DNA from: WHTX01 sp038255145
Lineage (GTDB): Bacteria; Actinomycetota; Acidimicrobiia; Acidimicrobiales; CAIXPF01
Assembly (NCBI GenBank): GCA_038255145.1
Contig: JBBSLP010000015.1
Coordinates: forward strand, 25,484-89,483
Reading direction: 5' to 3'
Length of the DNA: 64,000 bases
Below, in pieces: positions 24,599 through 32,716 of the stretch. The position numbers were made by a program, and so were the translations under genes. Below the pieces are notes generated by a model. It was not told where the DNA came from. It did not search any database and saw only the letters and a program-made list of their open reading frames with translations. The number at the start of each line of letters is the position of its first letter. Position 1 is the stretch's first letter.

Positions 24599-26637
24599 CG
24601 TCATCGCCGGCCGGTGACGCCGTCGACGGCCTGATCTCCTTCGTGGGGGCGGGGCCGGGGGCAGCCGACCTCATCACCCTGCGGGGGGCCAACCGCCTGG
24701 CCCGGGCCGACGTGGTCATCTGGGCCGCCTCCCTGGTGCCCGAGGCCGTGCTCGAGCACTGCCGGGCCGGCGTCGAGCTCCATGACTCCAAGGCCATGAC
24801 CCTCGACGACGTCACCGCCGTCTACGCCGCCCACCCCGCTGCCGCCATCGTGCGACTGCACTCCGGCGACCCCGCCGTCTACAGCGCCATCGGCGAGCAG
24901 ATGGCGTGGTGCGTGGCCCACGACCGGGCCTTCGAGGTCGTGCCCGGGGTCAGCTCCCTGGCCGCGGCGGCGGCTGCGGCCCGGTGCGAGCTCACCGTGC
25001 CTGCGGTGGCCCAGAGCGTGGTCATGACCCGCGTGGCCGACCGCACGGCGGCGTCGATGGCTCCCGGTGAGGACCTGGCCGCCCTGGCCCGGCCCGGGGT
25101 GACCATGGCCGTCTTCCTGTCCGCGGCCCGCCCCGAGGCCCTCCAAGCCGAGCTCCTGGCCCCGGCCTCGTCCTACGGCCCTGACACCCCGGCCGTCATC
25201 GCCTGGAAGGCGTCGTGGCCCGAGGAGCGGCTGGTGCGCACCACCGTGGGTCAGCTGGCCACCGAGCTGCGCACGTTGGGGGCTCGGGCCACGGTGTTGG
25301 TGCTGGTGGGCGAGGCCCTCGACCCCGGATCCGCCCGGGCCGCCAGCCGGGTGTACTCGGCCGACTTCGGCCACGCCCACCGCTCGGCCGCGGCGCCGGC
25401 GGTCGGGCCACCGAGAGCTGCGGAGCCGACCCGTGTGGCTGAGCCGCTGAGCGTCGTCGGCATCGTCGGCGGCGAGTGCTTCGGGGCTGCCGCCCGCACC
25501 GCCATCGCCGGGGCCGACGTGGTCGTGGGCTCGGCCCGCCACCTGGCCGACGTGGACCCCCCGGCCCACGCCGGGCGCGTCGACCTGCGGGGCCCCCTCG
25601 GCCCCATCCTCGACCAGATCGCCGGGCACCTCGACGCCGGTCGGGCCGTGTGCCTGCTGTCGTCGGGCGATCCGGGCTTCTTCGGCATCGTGCGCCTGTT
25701 GGGGGTGCGCTTCGGCGTGGGCCGCTTCGCCGTGCACCCGGCGCCGTCGTCGGTGTCCCTGGCCTTCGCCCGGGTGGGCCTGTCGTGGGAGGACGCCGCC
25801 GTGGTGTCGGCCCACGGCCGTTCCCTGGCCGATGCCGTGGCCGCCGCCGTGGGGCCGCCCAAGGTGGCCGTGCTCACCTCGCCCGACAACCCGCCCCAAC
25901 GGGTGGGGGCGGCCCTGCTCGAGGCCGGTTGCGGACCCCGCCGGGTGGCCGTGGTCAGCCGCATCGGCGAGCCCGGTGAGTCGTGCACCCAGACCGACCT
26001 GGTGGGCCTGGCCGCCGGCACCTTCGACCCGTTGTCGGTGGTCGTGCTCGAGGTGCCCGAGGGCCGGGACGCCGGGCCCGGCTTGGCCTGGGGCCTGCCC
26101 GAGGACGCCTTCGCCCATCGCGCCGGCATGATCACCAAGGCCGAGGCCCGGGCCGTGGCCCTGGGCAAGCTGGCCCTGCCCGCGACGGGGGTGTTGTGGG
26201 ACCTGGGGGCGGGAAGCGGGTCGGTGGCCATCGAGTGCGCCCGCCTGCGCCCTGGCCTGGCGGTGGTGGCCGTCGAGCGGGTGGCGGCCGACGCCGAACG
26301 GATCGTGGCCAACGCCGCGGCCCACGGCGTCGAGGTCGAGGTGGTGGTGGGCGCCGCCCCCGACGCCCTGGCTGGCCTGCCCGACCCCGACCGGGTGTTC
26401 GTGGGCGGGGGTGGCCTGGCCGTGCTCGACGCCGCGTTGGCCCGCCTGCGGCCCGGCGGGGTGGTGGTGGCCAACTACGCCCTGGTCGACCGGGCCGCGG
26501 CGGCGTGGGAACGACTGGGCAACCTGGTCCAGGTCAGCGTGGCCCGGGGCGTGCCCGTGGCCTCGGTCGGCGTCCGCCTCGAGGCCGAGAACCCGATCTT
26601 CGTGTGCTGGGGCCCCGAGCCGATCCCCGCCGGGTGA
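24595..26637 (+). CDS. Triple fusion CobM-CbiE-CbiT (precorrin-4 C11-methyltransferase plus CobL)
   Basis: The 680-residue protein holds three enzymes in a row. CobM (about 10-260) has FVGAGPGAADLITLRG, LHSGDPAVYSAIGEQM and VVPGVSSLAAAAAA. CbiE (about 285-480) has LLSSGDPGFFGIVRLL and VHPAPSSVSLAFARVGL. CbiT (about 490-680) has HRAGMITKAEARAVAL, WDLGAGSGSVAIECARL and VFVGGGGLAVLDAAL. CbiE plus CbiT equals aerobic CobL, which methylates C5 and C15 and decarboxylates. Fusing CobM to it puts consecutive methylations in one chain. Overlaps with both neighbours are 4 bases. All catalytic motifs look intact. Confidence 0.92.
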   Translation: MTSSPAGDAVDGLISFVGAGPGAADLITLRGANRLARADVVIWAASLVPEAVLEHCRAGVELHDSKAMTLDDVTAVYAAHPAAAIVRLHSGDPAVYSAIGEQMAWCVAHDRAFEVVPGVSSLAAAAAAARCELTVPAVAQSVVMTRVADRTAASMAPGEDLAALARPGVTMAVFLSAARPEALQAELLAPASSYGPDTPAVIAWKASWPEERLVRTTVGQLATELRTLGARATVLVLVGEALDPGSARAASRVYSADFGHAHRSAAAPAVGPPRAAEPTRVAEPLSVVGIVGGECFGAAARTAIAGADVVVGSARHLADVDPPAHAGRVDLRGPLGPILDQIAGHLDAGRAVCLLSSGDPGFFGIVRLLGVRFGVGRFAVHPAPSSVSLAFARVGLSWEDAAVVSAHGRSLADAVAAAVGPPKVAVLTSPDNPPQRVGAALLEAGCGPRRVAVVSRIGEPGESCTQTDLVGLAAGTFDPLSVVVLEVPEGRDAGPGLAWGLPEDAFAHRAGMITKAEARAVALGKLALPATGVLWDLGAGSGSVAIECARLRPGLAVVAVERVAADAERIVANAAAHGVEVEVVVGAAPDALAGLPDPDRVFVGGGGLAVLDAALARLRPGGVVVANYALVDRAAAAWERLGNLVQVSVARGVPVASVGVRLEAENPIFVCWGPEPIPAG

Positions 26638-27038
26638 CGGGGTCGGGCGGCATCGTCGTCGGGGTCGGCCTGTCCACCCGGGCCACGTCCGATGAGGTGG
26701 GGGTGCTGGTGGCCGCGGCGCTGGCCGAAGGAGGTGTCGACCGGGCCGAGGTGCGGTGCCTGGCCACCATCGACCACCATCAGCAGGATCCCCGCCTGAC
26801 CGCCCTGGGCTGGTCGGTCGACGGGTGGGGTGCGGACGAACTGGCCGTCGTGGCCACCGCGTCACCCAGCGAGCGGGCTCGTCTCGAGGTGGGCGCGGCC
26901 AGCGTGGCCGAGGCGGCGGCCCGGTTGTCGGCCGGTCCCGGTGCTCGGCTCGCGGTGCCCAAGCGGCGCTCGGCGCACGCCACCGTGGCCATCGCCGTCG
27001 GCGACGGATGGCCCCGGTCCCCGAGCGATCGCTACTGA
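26634..27038 (+). CDS. cobE: CobE / CbiG C-terminal domain protein
   Basis: The GTG at 26634 overlaps the previous stop (GTGA). The 134-residue product begins VVGVGLSTRATSDEVGVLV and includes RCLATIDHHQQDP and LAVVATASPSERARL, the CobE/CbiG-C pattern. CobE has an accessory, substrate-binding role in the aerobic pathway; in the anaerobic pathway the same fold is the C-terminal half of CbiG. No N-terminal CbiG half is present, so ring opening by a CbiG mechanism is not supported. This ends the plus-strand cobalamin operon. Confidence 0.88.
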   Translation: MTGSGGIVVGVGLSTRATSDEVGVLVAAALAEGGVDRAEVRCLATIDHHQQDPRLTALGWSVDGWGADELAVVATASPSERARLEVGAASVAEAAARLSAGPGARLAVPKRRSAHATVAIAVGDGWPRSPSDRY

Positions 27039-27119
27039 GCGCGTTCGGAAGAGCGGGTCTGGTGGCAGCCTGGCACCGCGGCTGCGCGTCCTCGGATCGG
27101 CGTCCTGATCCTCCTCCTG

Positions 27120-28506
27120 GTGTCCGTGCTCTGCGCCGCGGGCGGGTCGATCGTGGGTTCGGCGGCCTCGCCACCACCAGCGGGGGCCCAGCCCCAGGAG
27201 CACGAGAGCAGCGACCCGCCCTGGCCGGGGCCCTTCACCGGTTCGGCCCCCTGCAGGGGCACGCAGATCGAGATGGGGCGGCGCACGCCACCCCACACCT
27301 GGGTGCCTCGGGAGCGGTCCCCCTGGCCCACCGGGCCACGGTGGCACCGCCCTGCAGCGCGGTCACGCCCCGGGCCCTCGATCTGGGCACCGTCCGCACG
27401 GGGAGCCGCTCCGCCGCCCGGCCCGTGTACGGCCACCCTCGACCTGCCTGACCACGTGGGCGACGACGTGCCCGTCACCCCGGCCCGGCTGCACGACACC
27501 CGGCTGGGCGGTGCCCCGCCCGTGCCCGCCGGTGGGGTGGTCGACGTGGCCGTGGCCCGGCGGGCCGGCGTCCCCCTCCACGGCGTCGCCGCGGCGTCGC
27601 TGAACGTGACCGTGGTCGACGCGACGGGGCCTGGGTTCCTCACCGTGCACCCCACCGGCGGCGGCGTGCCCCTGGCCTCCAACCTGAACTACGACGTGGG
27701 GCAGACCTCGGCCAACCACGTGATCGGCGCCGTGGGGCCCGACGGGCGGGTGTCGGTCCTCGTCGCCACCTCGGCGGCCCACGTGATCGTCGACATCGAC
27801 GGCTGGATCAGCGCCGACCCCGCCGTCACCGGCCTCCGGGTCGGGCCCATCGAGGGCGGCCCCCAGCGGCTCGACGACTCCCGCCGCGGTGGCCGTGCTC
27901 AACATCACCGCCACCGAACCGAGCGCAGCGACCTACGTGTCGGCCTACGAGCCGGGTCGACGCCAGCCGTTCGTGTCCAGCCTCAACGTCGGCGCCGGTG
28001 AGACCCGGGCCAACCTGGTGTTCGCCCCGGCGTCACCGGGAGGCGTGGCGCGGCTGTTCAACCCCGCCGGTTCGGTCCACCTCGTCGTCGATCTGGTCGC
28101 TGTCCTGCGCCCCCCGGACGACCCCTACGCCAGCGCAGGCAGGATCTACCCGGTCACCCCGGCCCGCCTGCTGGACACGCGCACCGGCGCGGCCCTACCC
28201 GTGCGTCCCGGTGACCTGTCCCGACGCGTCGACGCATCGGCCGTGGGTGCCACCTACGGCGTCGACAGCTGGGGGGCCTTCGTCAACCTGACAGCCACCG
28301 AGGCCACCGATCCGACCTACCTGGTGATCGACCCCGACTACTGGGGCCGTGCCGGTCAGGGGGCGCTGTCACCCATCTCGACCCTGAACCTGGGACCGCG
28401 CCAGACCGTGCCCAACCTGGGGCTGGCCTGGCGGTCGGGCCTGGTGCTCAACGGGGCCGGCTCGGTCCACGCCATCGTCGACCTGCAGGCTCTCGTGGCC
28501 CGGTGA
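27120..28506 (+). pseudogene. Secreted protein with three related beta-rich repeats, interrupted by an internal deletion/frameshift
   Basis: Three copies of a domain of about 115 residues can be read. Copy 1 (VTPARLHDTRLG, LNVTVVDATGPGFLTVHPTG, HVIVDIDGWI) is in one frame. Copies 2 (LNITATEPSAATYVSAYEPG, HLVVDLVAVL) and 3 (VTPARLLDTRTG, NLTATEATDPTYLVIDP, HAIVDLQALV) are in another. At about 27885 copy 2 goes from RLDDSR straight to AVAVLNITATEP, lacking about 30 residues present between the same points in copies 1 and 3, and the frame changes. Such DTR repeat domains are familiar in secreted actinobacterial proteins; function unknown. The N-terminus after GTG 27120 resembles an export signal but is not well defined. 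Confidence 0.6.
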
Positions 28507-28536
28507 GGGTCGCGGGCCGCCGGTCGGCTCGTCTGC

Positions 28537-29745
28537 TCAGCGGCGGGCCGCCGGACCGGCCCACTGGGCGTCCCATGCATCGGTCACCACCTCGCCCAGC
28601 CGCTGGGCGGCCAGGTGGAGCTCGTCGGGGGAGGCGGTGGCGTAGCTGAGGCGCACGGATCCGGGTCGGGGCGTGTCCACGGCGAAGGCGGCGCCGGGGA
28701 CGTAGGCCACGCCGGCGTCGAGGGCCCGGGGGAGCAGGGCGGCGGAGTCGACCCCGGGCAGGTCGATCCACAGGAACATGCCCCCACCGGGCCGGACGAC
28801 GTCGAGCTCGGGGCCGAACACGGTGCCCAGGGCATCGAGCAGGGCGTCACGGCGGACCCGGTACAGCGAGCGCACCCGGTCCAGGTGGGGGGCCAGCCAG
28901 CCGTCCTGGGCAGCCAGGGCGGTGACCACCCCCTGGCTGAGGGTGCTGGTGTGCAGGTCGGTGGTCTGCTTGGCCCGCTCGACGGCGCCCAACAGCCACG
29001 CCGGGCCCGTCATCCACCCCAGTCGCAGCCCGGGGGCGATGGTCTTCGACGTCGACCGCAGCCGCACCACCAGCTCGCTCCCCACCCCGATGGCCTCGGC
29101 GGGCGGCCCCTCGAACCACAGCTCACGGTAGGGGTCGTCCTCGACGACGATGAAGCCGTAGCGCTCGGCCAACTCGACGAGGTGGGCCCGCCTCGCCGGT
29201 GTCATGGTGGCCGTGGTCGGGTTGGCGAAGTTGACCACCACGTAGACCAGCTTGGTCCGCAACCCCCCGGCGAGCAGGGCGGCCAGGTCGTCGGTGCACA
29301 GGCCTTCGTGGTTAGTGGCCACGGCCACGAGCCGGGCCTCGGCACCCCGCAACACCTGCAGGGCGCCCAGGTAGTCGGGATCGCTGACCACCACGGCGTC
29401 GCCGGGGTCGACCAGGCAACGGGCCAGCAGGTCCAGGCCCTGCTGCGACCCGGTGGTGATGACCACGCCGTCGGCGTCGGTGGCCACGTCGCTCCATCCG
29501 GCCAGGGCGGCCCGGCAACCGGCTTCCCCCCGGGTGGCGCCGTACTGCAGGCTGCCGGCGTCGAGCGCGGTGGACGTGGCCCGGCGCACGGCGTCGGTGG
29601 GGAAGGCCTCGGGGCAGGGCAGGCCCCCGGCCAGGGAGATCACGTCGCCCCTGGCGGCCAGCTCCAGCAGGTCGCGGATGGTGGAGGAGGTGGCTGTGGC
29701 CGCCCGACGGGACAGCAGGGCGGCGCCGGCGAGGGTGGCGGTCAT
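28537..29745 (-). CDS. PLP-dependent aminotransferase class I/II (2-aminoadipate aminotransferase-like)
   Basis: The 402-residue protein is a fold-type I aminotransferase. Visible motifs are ISLAGGLPCPEAFP, YGATRGEAGCRAAL, FANPTTATMTPARR, VVEDDPYRELWF and the PLP-lysine segment RSTSKTIAPGLRLGW, all like LysN/aromatic aminotransferases. The start at 29745 has TACCGT (29758-29753, minus) 7 bases upstream, a leaderless promoter; the ATG at 29772 lies before that promoter. It is divergent from a MocR regulator (29818), its probable controller, with a palindromic site between them. The product would transaminate a 2-oxo or amino acid in the cytoplasm; the substrate is undetermined. Confidence 0.85.
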   Translation of the reverse strand: MTATLAGAALLSRRAATATSSTIRDLLELAARGDVISLAGGLPCPEAFPTDAVRRATSTALDAGSLQYGATRGEAGCRAALAGWSDVATDADGVVITTGSQQGLDLLARCLVDPGDAVVVSDPDYLGALQVLRGAEARLVAVATNHEGLCTDDLAALLAGGLRTKLVYVVVNFANPTTATMTPARRAHLVELAERYGFIVVEDDPYRELWFEGPPAEAIGVGSELVVRLRSTSKTIAPGLRLGWMTGPAWLLGAVERAKQTTDLHTSTLSQGVVTALAAQDGWLAPHLDRVRSLYRVRRDALLDALGTVFGPELDVVRPGGGMFLWIDLPGVDSAALLPRALDAGVAYVPGAAFAVDTPRPGSVRLSYATASPDELHLAAQRLGEVVTDAWDAQWAGPAARR

Positions 29746-29782
29746 GGTGTTGACGGTACGGTCAATGGTCATGCCGGTCACT

Positions 29783-29794
29783 GACCAATTGGTC
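29783..29794. promoter_or_regulatory. Palindrome GACCAATTGGTC between aminotransferase and MocR regulator
   Basis: A perfect 12-base palindrome lies in the 72-base divergent intergenic region, about 25 bases upstream of the aminotransferase -10 and 24 bases before the regulator start. GTCAATGGTC at 29761 repeats part of it. It is a natural binding site for the MocR protein. Confidence 0.5.
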
Positions 29795-29817
29795 GTCAAC
29801 GCTGGAAGGACCTGGCC

Positions 29818-31191
29818 GTGACCGCCGAAGAGCTGGCCGTGCTGCTCGGGGACTGGTCGGGTCGGGGGTCGGGCGGGGTGACCCAGCGCCTGGCTGTGGC
29901 CCTCGTGCACCTGGTCGAGGGCGGGGTGCTCCACGACGGCGAGCGCATCCCCGCCGAACGGGACCTGGCCGCGGCCCTGGCGGTCAGTCGGCCCACGGTG
30001 CGGGCCGCGGTGGCCCGGTTGCGGGCCCAGGGCCTGGCCGACGCCCGCCAGGGCAGCGGCACCTGGGTGCGCTCGGCCCTGCCCTCGGGCCATGACCCCC
30101 GCCTGGCCGACGCCGCCCTCAGCGGGTCGGGCATCAACCTGGCCGCCTCGGTGCCCGCCGATGCCGGCGACCTGCCCGACCTGGTCATCGACCTGGCCGA
30201 CCTGCTGGCGACCGACCCCGCCCACGGCTACGCCCCCCGGGGCCTGGCCGAGCTGCGGGCGGCCATCGCCCGCCGGCCCGGGGCCCGTCCCGGCGGTGCC
30301 GACACCGTGCTCGTCACCGGGGGTGGGCACGCCGGGTTGGTCGAAGCCCTGGGGCTGCTGGCCCAGCCCGGCGACCTCGTCCTTACGGACGTCCATACGT
30401 ACCCAGGGGTGTTGGACATCGCCGACCACCTGCGGGTGCGGCTGCTGGCGGTTGCTGGGGATGGCGACGGCACCGACCCCGCCGCGCTCGACCGACTGCT
30501 GCGACGGGAGCAGGTCGCCGCGGTGTTCCTCCAGCCCGGCATCGTCAACCCCACCGGTCGCCGCACGGCTCCCGGGCGCCTGGCCGAGCTCGCGGCCGTG
30601 CTCGACCGCGCCGGCACCGCCGTGGTCGAGGACGCCGTGCTCGCCGACCTGGACTTCGCCGGCCGGGCCGGCTCGCTGGCCCGGGCCTGTCGTCGGGCCC
30701 CCGTCGTCACCGTGGAGTCGCTGAGCAAGTCGGCCTGGGGTGGCCTGCGGGTGGGCTGGCTGCGGGCCGAACCGGCACTGATCGACCGGTTGGCCCAGGA
30801 CCGCTCGGCTGCCGACCTGGGCCTGTCCGTGGCCGCCCAGCGGGTGGCCCTGCACGTCCTCGCCGGCCTCGACGACGTCGTCGCCGGGCGACGGGCCCGG
30901 CTGGAGGGCCGGGCCGCCTACCTGCGCGATGCCCTGCTGGGCGGCGGGCTCGAGGGCTGGTCGGCCGACGTGCCCGACGGTGGGCTCAGCCTGTGGGTGC
31001 GGCTGCCCGTGGGCGACAGCCGCCCCTTCACCTCGGCCGCGGCCCGCCACGGGGTCGACGTCCTCCCCGGGGCCATGACCACCCCGGGCCGGGGCGACGA
31101 CCCCCACCTGCGCCTGTGCTTCGACCGGCCCCTGTCCCAACTCGACGTGGCCGTGCAGCGCCTGGCCCGGGCCTGGGCCGAGCGCCCCTGA
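29818..31191 (+). CDS. MocR-family regulator (GntR winged helix fused to an aminotransferase-like domain)
   Basis: Residues about 15-90 are a GntR-type winged helix (HDGERIPAERDLAAALAVSRPTVR as segments GERIPAERDLA and SRPTVRAAVARLRAQGLA). Residues 110-457 are a PLP-binding aminotransferase-like domain, with the cofactor lysine in VESLSKSAWGGLRVGW. MocR proteins sense PLP or an amino-PLP adduct and usually control the adjacent divergent gene, here the aminotransferase. A GGAAGGA ribosome-binding site precedes the GTG. The length of 457 is standard. Convergent stops follow with the small lipoprotein gene at 31195. Confidence 0.88.
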   Translation: MTAEELAVLLGDWSGRGSGGVTQRLAVALVHLVEGGVLHDGERIPAERDLAAALAVSRPTVRAAVARLRAQGLADARQGSGTWVRSALPSGHDPRLADAALSGSGINLAASVPADAGDLPDLVIDLADLLATDPAHGYAPRGLAELRAAIARRPGARPGGADTVLVTGGGHAGLVEALGLLAQPGDLVLTDVHTYPGVLDIADHLRVRLLAVAGDGDGTDPAALDRLLRREQVAAVFLQPGIVNPTGRRTAPGRLAELAAVLDRAGTAVVEDAVLADLDFAGRAGSLARACRRAPVVTVESLSKSAWGGLRVGWLRAEPALIDRLAQDRSAADLGLSVAAQRVALHVLAGLDDVVAGRRARLEGRAAYLRDALLGGGLEGWSADVPDGGLSLWVRLPVGDSRPFTSAAARHGVDVLPGAMTTPGRGDDPHLRLCFDRPLSQLDVAVQRLARAWAERP

Positions 31192-31194
31192 CGG

Positions 31195-31449
31195 TCAGGC
31201 CGCGGGGCAGGTGACCCGGGCCGAAGACATGAAGCCGCAGAACTCGGCCCGTGACACCACCCAGGTGCCGTCCACCTGGGAGATCTTGCCGGGCAGGTCC
31301 TGGTACTGGGAGTTGGTGCCGAAGAACACGTCGTAGGCTGTGGCCGCCTCGGTGGTGGCGCTGGCGTCGTCGCTGCCGCAGGCGGTCAGCGCCAGGCCCA
31401 GGGCCAGGGCGGCGCCGAGCAGTCGGACGGTCAGGGGTCGGGCGGTCAT
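31195..31449 (-). CDS. Small lipoprotein of unknown function
   Basis: The 84-residue precursor has a signal peptide (MTARPLTVRLLGAALALGL) with lipobox LTAC, giving a mature lipoprotein of about 60 residues. It contains two further Cys near the C-terminus (AEFCGFMSSARVTCPAA), perhaps a disulfide. It lies 36 bases downstream of the substrate-binding lipoprotein gene on the same strand and may be co-transcribed. I recognise no domain. Confidence 0.65.
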   Translation of the reverse strand: MTARPLTVRLLGAALALGLALTACGSDDASATTEAATAYDVFFGTNSQYQDLPGKISQVDGTWVVSRAEFCGFMSSARVTCPAA

Positions 31450-31485
31450 CTCGGGCAGGTCTCCATCGTGTTCGACCCCGGGGGG

Positions 31486-32502
31486 TCAGTTCTTCTTGTA
31501 GAGGTCGGCCACCAGCTGGGCCAACAGATCGCCGGTGCGGGGGCCGAAGCCGAGCAGGTACTGGTCCTCGTAGGCCAGGACCCGTCGTGACGCCGCCGCT
31601 GGCGTCTGGGACAGCGCGGGCATGGCGAACAGGCCGTCGACGCCGCCGACGGACTCGAGGCCGGTGGTGGTGGCGATGATCACGTCGGGGGCCTCGCGGA
31701 TGAAGGCCTCGGCGCTGATGGGCTGGATGTCGTTCACGCCCAGCAGCTCACCCACGTCGGTGACGCCGGCGGCCTCGAGGATGACGTGCATGCCGCTGCC
31801 GGGCCCGAAGACCTGCTGCACCCGCTCGCCCCGCAGGTACAGGGCGGCCACCTTGAGCGGCGGCGCCGGGTTCGGCACCGTGGCCAGGGCGGCGTCGATG
31901 CGCTCGTCGGTCTCGCGGGCCAGGGCCTCGCCCCGGCCGGGCACGCCCAGGGCCTGGGCCACGGCGCGGATCTTGTCGCCGGGGCCGTGGAGCTCGTCGG
32001 GGGCGTCGATCATGACCACGGGCACGTGGGCGGCGAGCTGGTCGAGCACGTCGGTGGGCTGGGCCGTGGACGTGGCCAGGACGATGGTGGGGGAGAAGGC
32101 GAGGATGGGTTCGGTCAGCAACGAGCGCTGGTAGCCGATCTCGGGCAGGGCCGCGGCCTCGGGCGGGTAGGTGGCCGACAGGTCGGTGGCCACGACCTCG
32201 TCCCCCAGGCCCAGGGCGAACACGGCCTCGGCCAGGTCACCGTCCACGGGGATGATGCGGTCGACCGAGGTGACGGTGAGCTGCTTGCCGCTGGCGTCGG
32301 TGAAGGTCACCGGCAGCACGGGGGCGGCCTCGGGGGCGGGCAGGGTGGTGGTTGGCGCGGCCGCGGCGGCCACGGTGGTGGCCGTCGCCGCGGCGTCGCT
32401 GGTCCCCGACGATCCGCCGCCGCACGCGGCGGCTGCCACCGCGACCAGGGCAGGGGCCAGGGCGGCACGAGTTCGACGGGCCGTGCTGTCAGTGTGCCGC
32501 AT
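31486..32502 (-). CDS. ABC transporter substrate-binding lipoprotein, heme/cobalamin type (BtuF/HmuT-like)
   Basis: The 338-residue precursor has a lipoprotein signal ending AAAAC, an Ala/Thr linker and then a periplasmic-binding fold of the iron-complex class. Segments are RIIPVDGDLAEAVFALGLGDEVVATDLSATYP, LAFSPTIVLATS and the C-terminal GFGPRTGDLLAQLVADLY. The pattern is that of HmuT hemin-binding or BtuF proteins. The matching permease and ATPase genes are not adjacent; degraded copies of both lie at 42.4-43.2 kb. ATG 32502 is chosen over GTG 32520. A TAGGTACACCTA palindrome is just upstream, suggesting metal- or heme-dependent control. Confidence 0.8.
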   Translation of the reverse strand: MRHTDSTARRTRAALAPALVAVAAAACGGGSSGTSDAAATATTVAAAAAPTTTLPAPEAAPVLPVTFTDASGKQLTVTSVDRIIPVDGDLAEAVFALGLGDEVVATDLSATYPPEAAALPEIGYQRSLLTEPILAFSPTIVLATSTAQPTDVLDQLAAHVPVVMIDAPDELHGPGDKIRAVAQALGVPGRGEALARETDERIDAALATVPNPAPPLKVAALYLRGERVQQVFGPGSGMHVILEAAGVTDVGELLGVNDIQPISAEAFIREAPDVIIATTTGLESVGGVDGLFAMPALSQTPAAASRRVLAYEDQYLLGFGPRTGDLLAQLVADLYKKN

Positions 32503-32511
32503 AGTTATAAG

Positions 32512-32523
32512 TAGGTACACCTA
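32512..32523. promoter_or_regulatory. AT-richer palindrome TAGGTACACCTA at the promoter of the binding-protein gene
   Basis: Arms TAGGT/ACCTA flank AC, inside an unusually AT-rich stretch that also holds a TATAAC -10-like box on the minus strand. TAGGT half-sites resemble those of DtxR/IdeR iron boxes, though the full 19-base consensus is not matched. Its position 10 bases before the ATG would suit a repressor. Confidence 0.45.
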
Positions 32524-32584
32524 TCAGATGGAGCGAAGCAAGACGGAGGCCTGAGCGGGAGATGGCCAACCAACGCCGTTCGGG

Positions 32585-32601
32585 CGAATCGACGTCGAAT
32601 C
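32585..32601 (-). repeat. 17-bp repeat copy 2 within a larger inverted repeat
   Basis: Minus-strand GATTCGACGTCGATTCG. It is flanked by CGTTCGGG (32577-32584) and CCCGAACG (32603-32610), which are complementary, so the copy sits in the middle of a 34-base imperfect palindrome in the intergenic region between the binding-protein and phosphatase genes. Confidence 0.65.
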
Positions 32602-32716
32602 TCCCGAACGATCGTGCTGGTCAGAGCGATCTCGGGGTTGGTCAGGGCCGCATCGGCGCGCTACGGCGACCATCCGGTAGCCTTCGGCTTCGCCTCGTCG
32701 ATGGAGCGGGTGGCCG

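Noticed and set aside
24601..27177. Long minus-strand ORF opposite the CobM/L fusion
   Set aside because: Low-complexity antisense shadow; the plus strand has all methylase motifs and 4-base gene overlaps.
31185..31200. CCTGACGGTCAGG as a terminator between MocR and lipoprotein genes
   Set aside because: The dyad is formed mostly by the two opposing stop codons and is too short to count.
32490..32520. Leaderless start for the BtuF/HmuT-like gene from TATAAC
   Set aside because: TATAAC ends only one or two bases before the ATG, too close for a -10 element serving that start.
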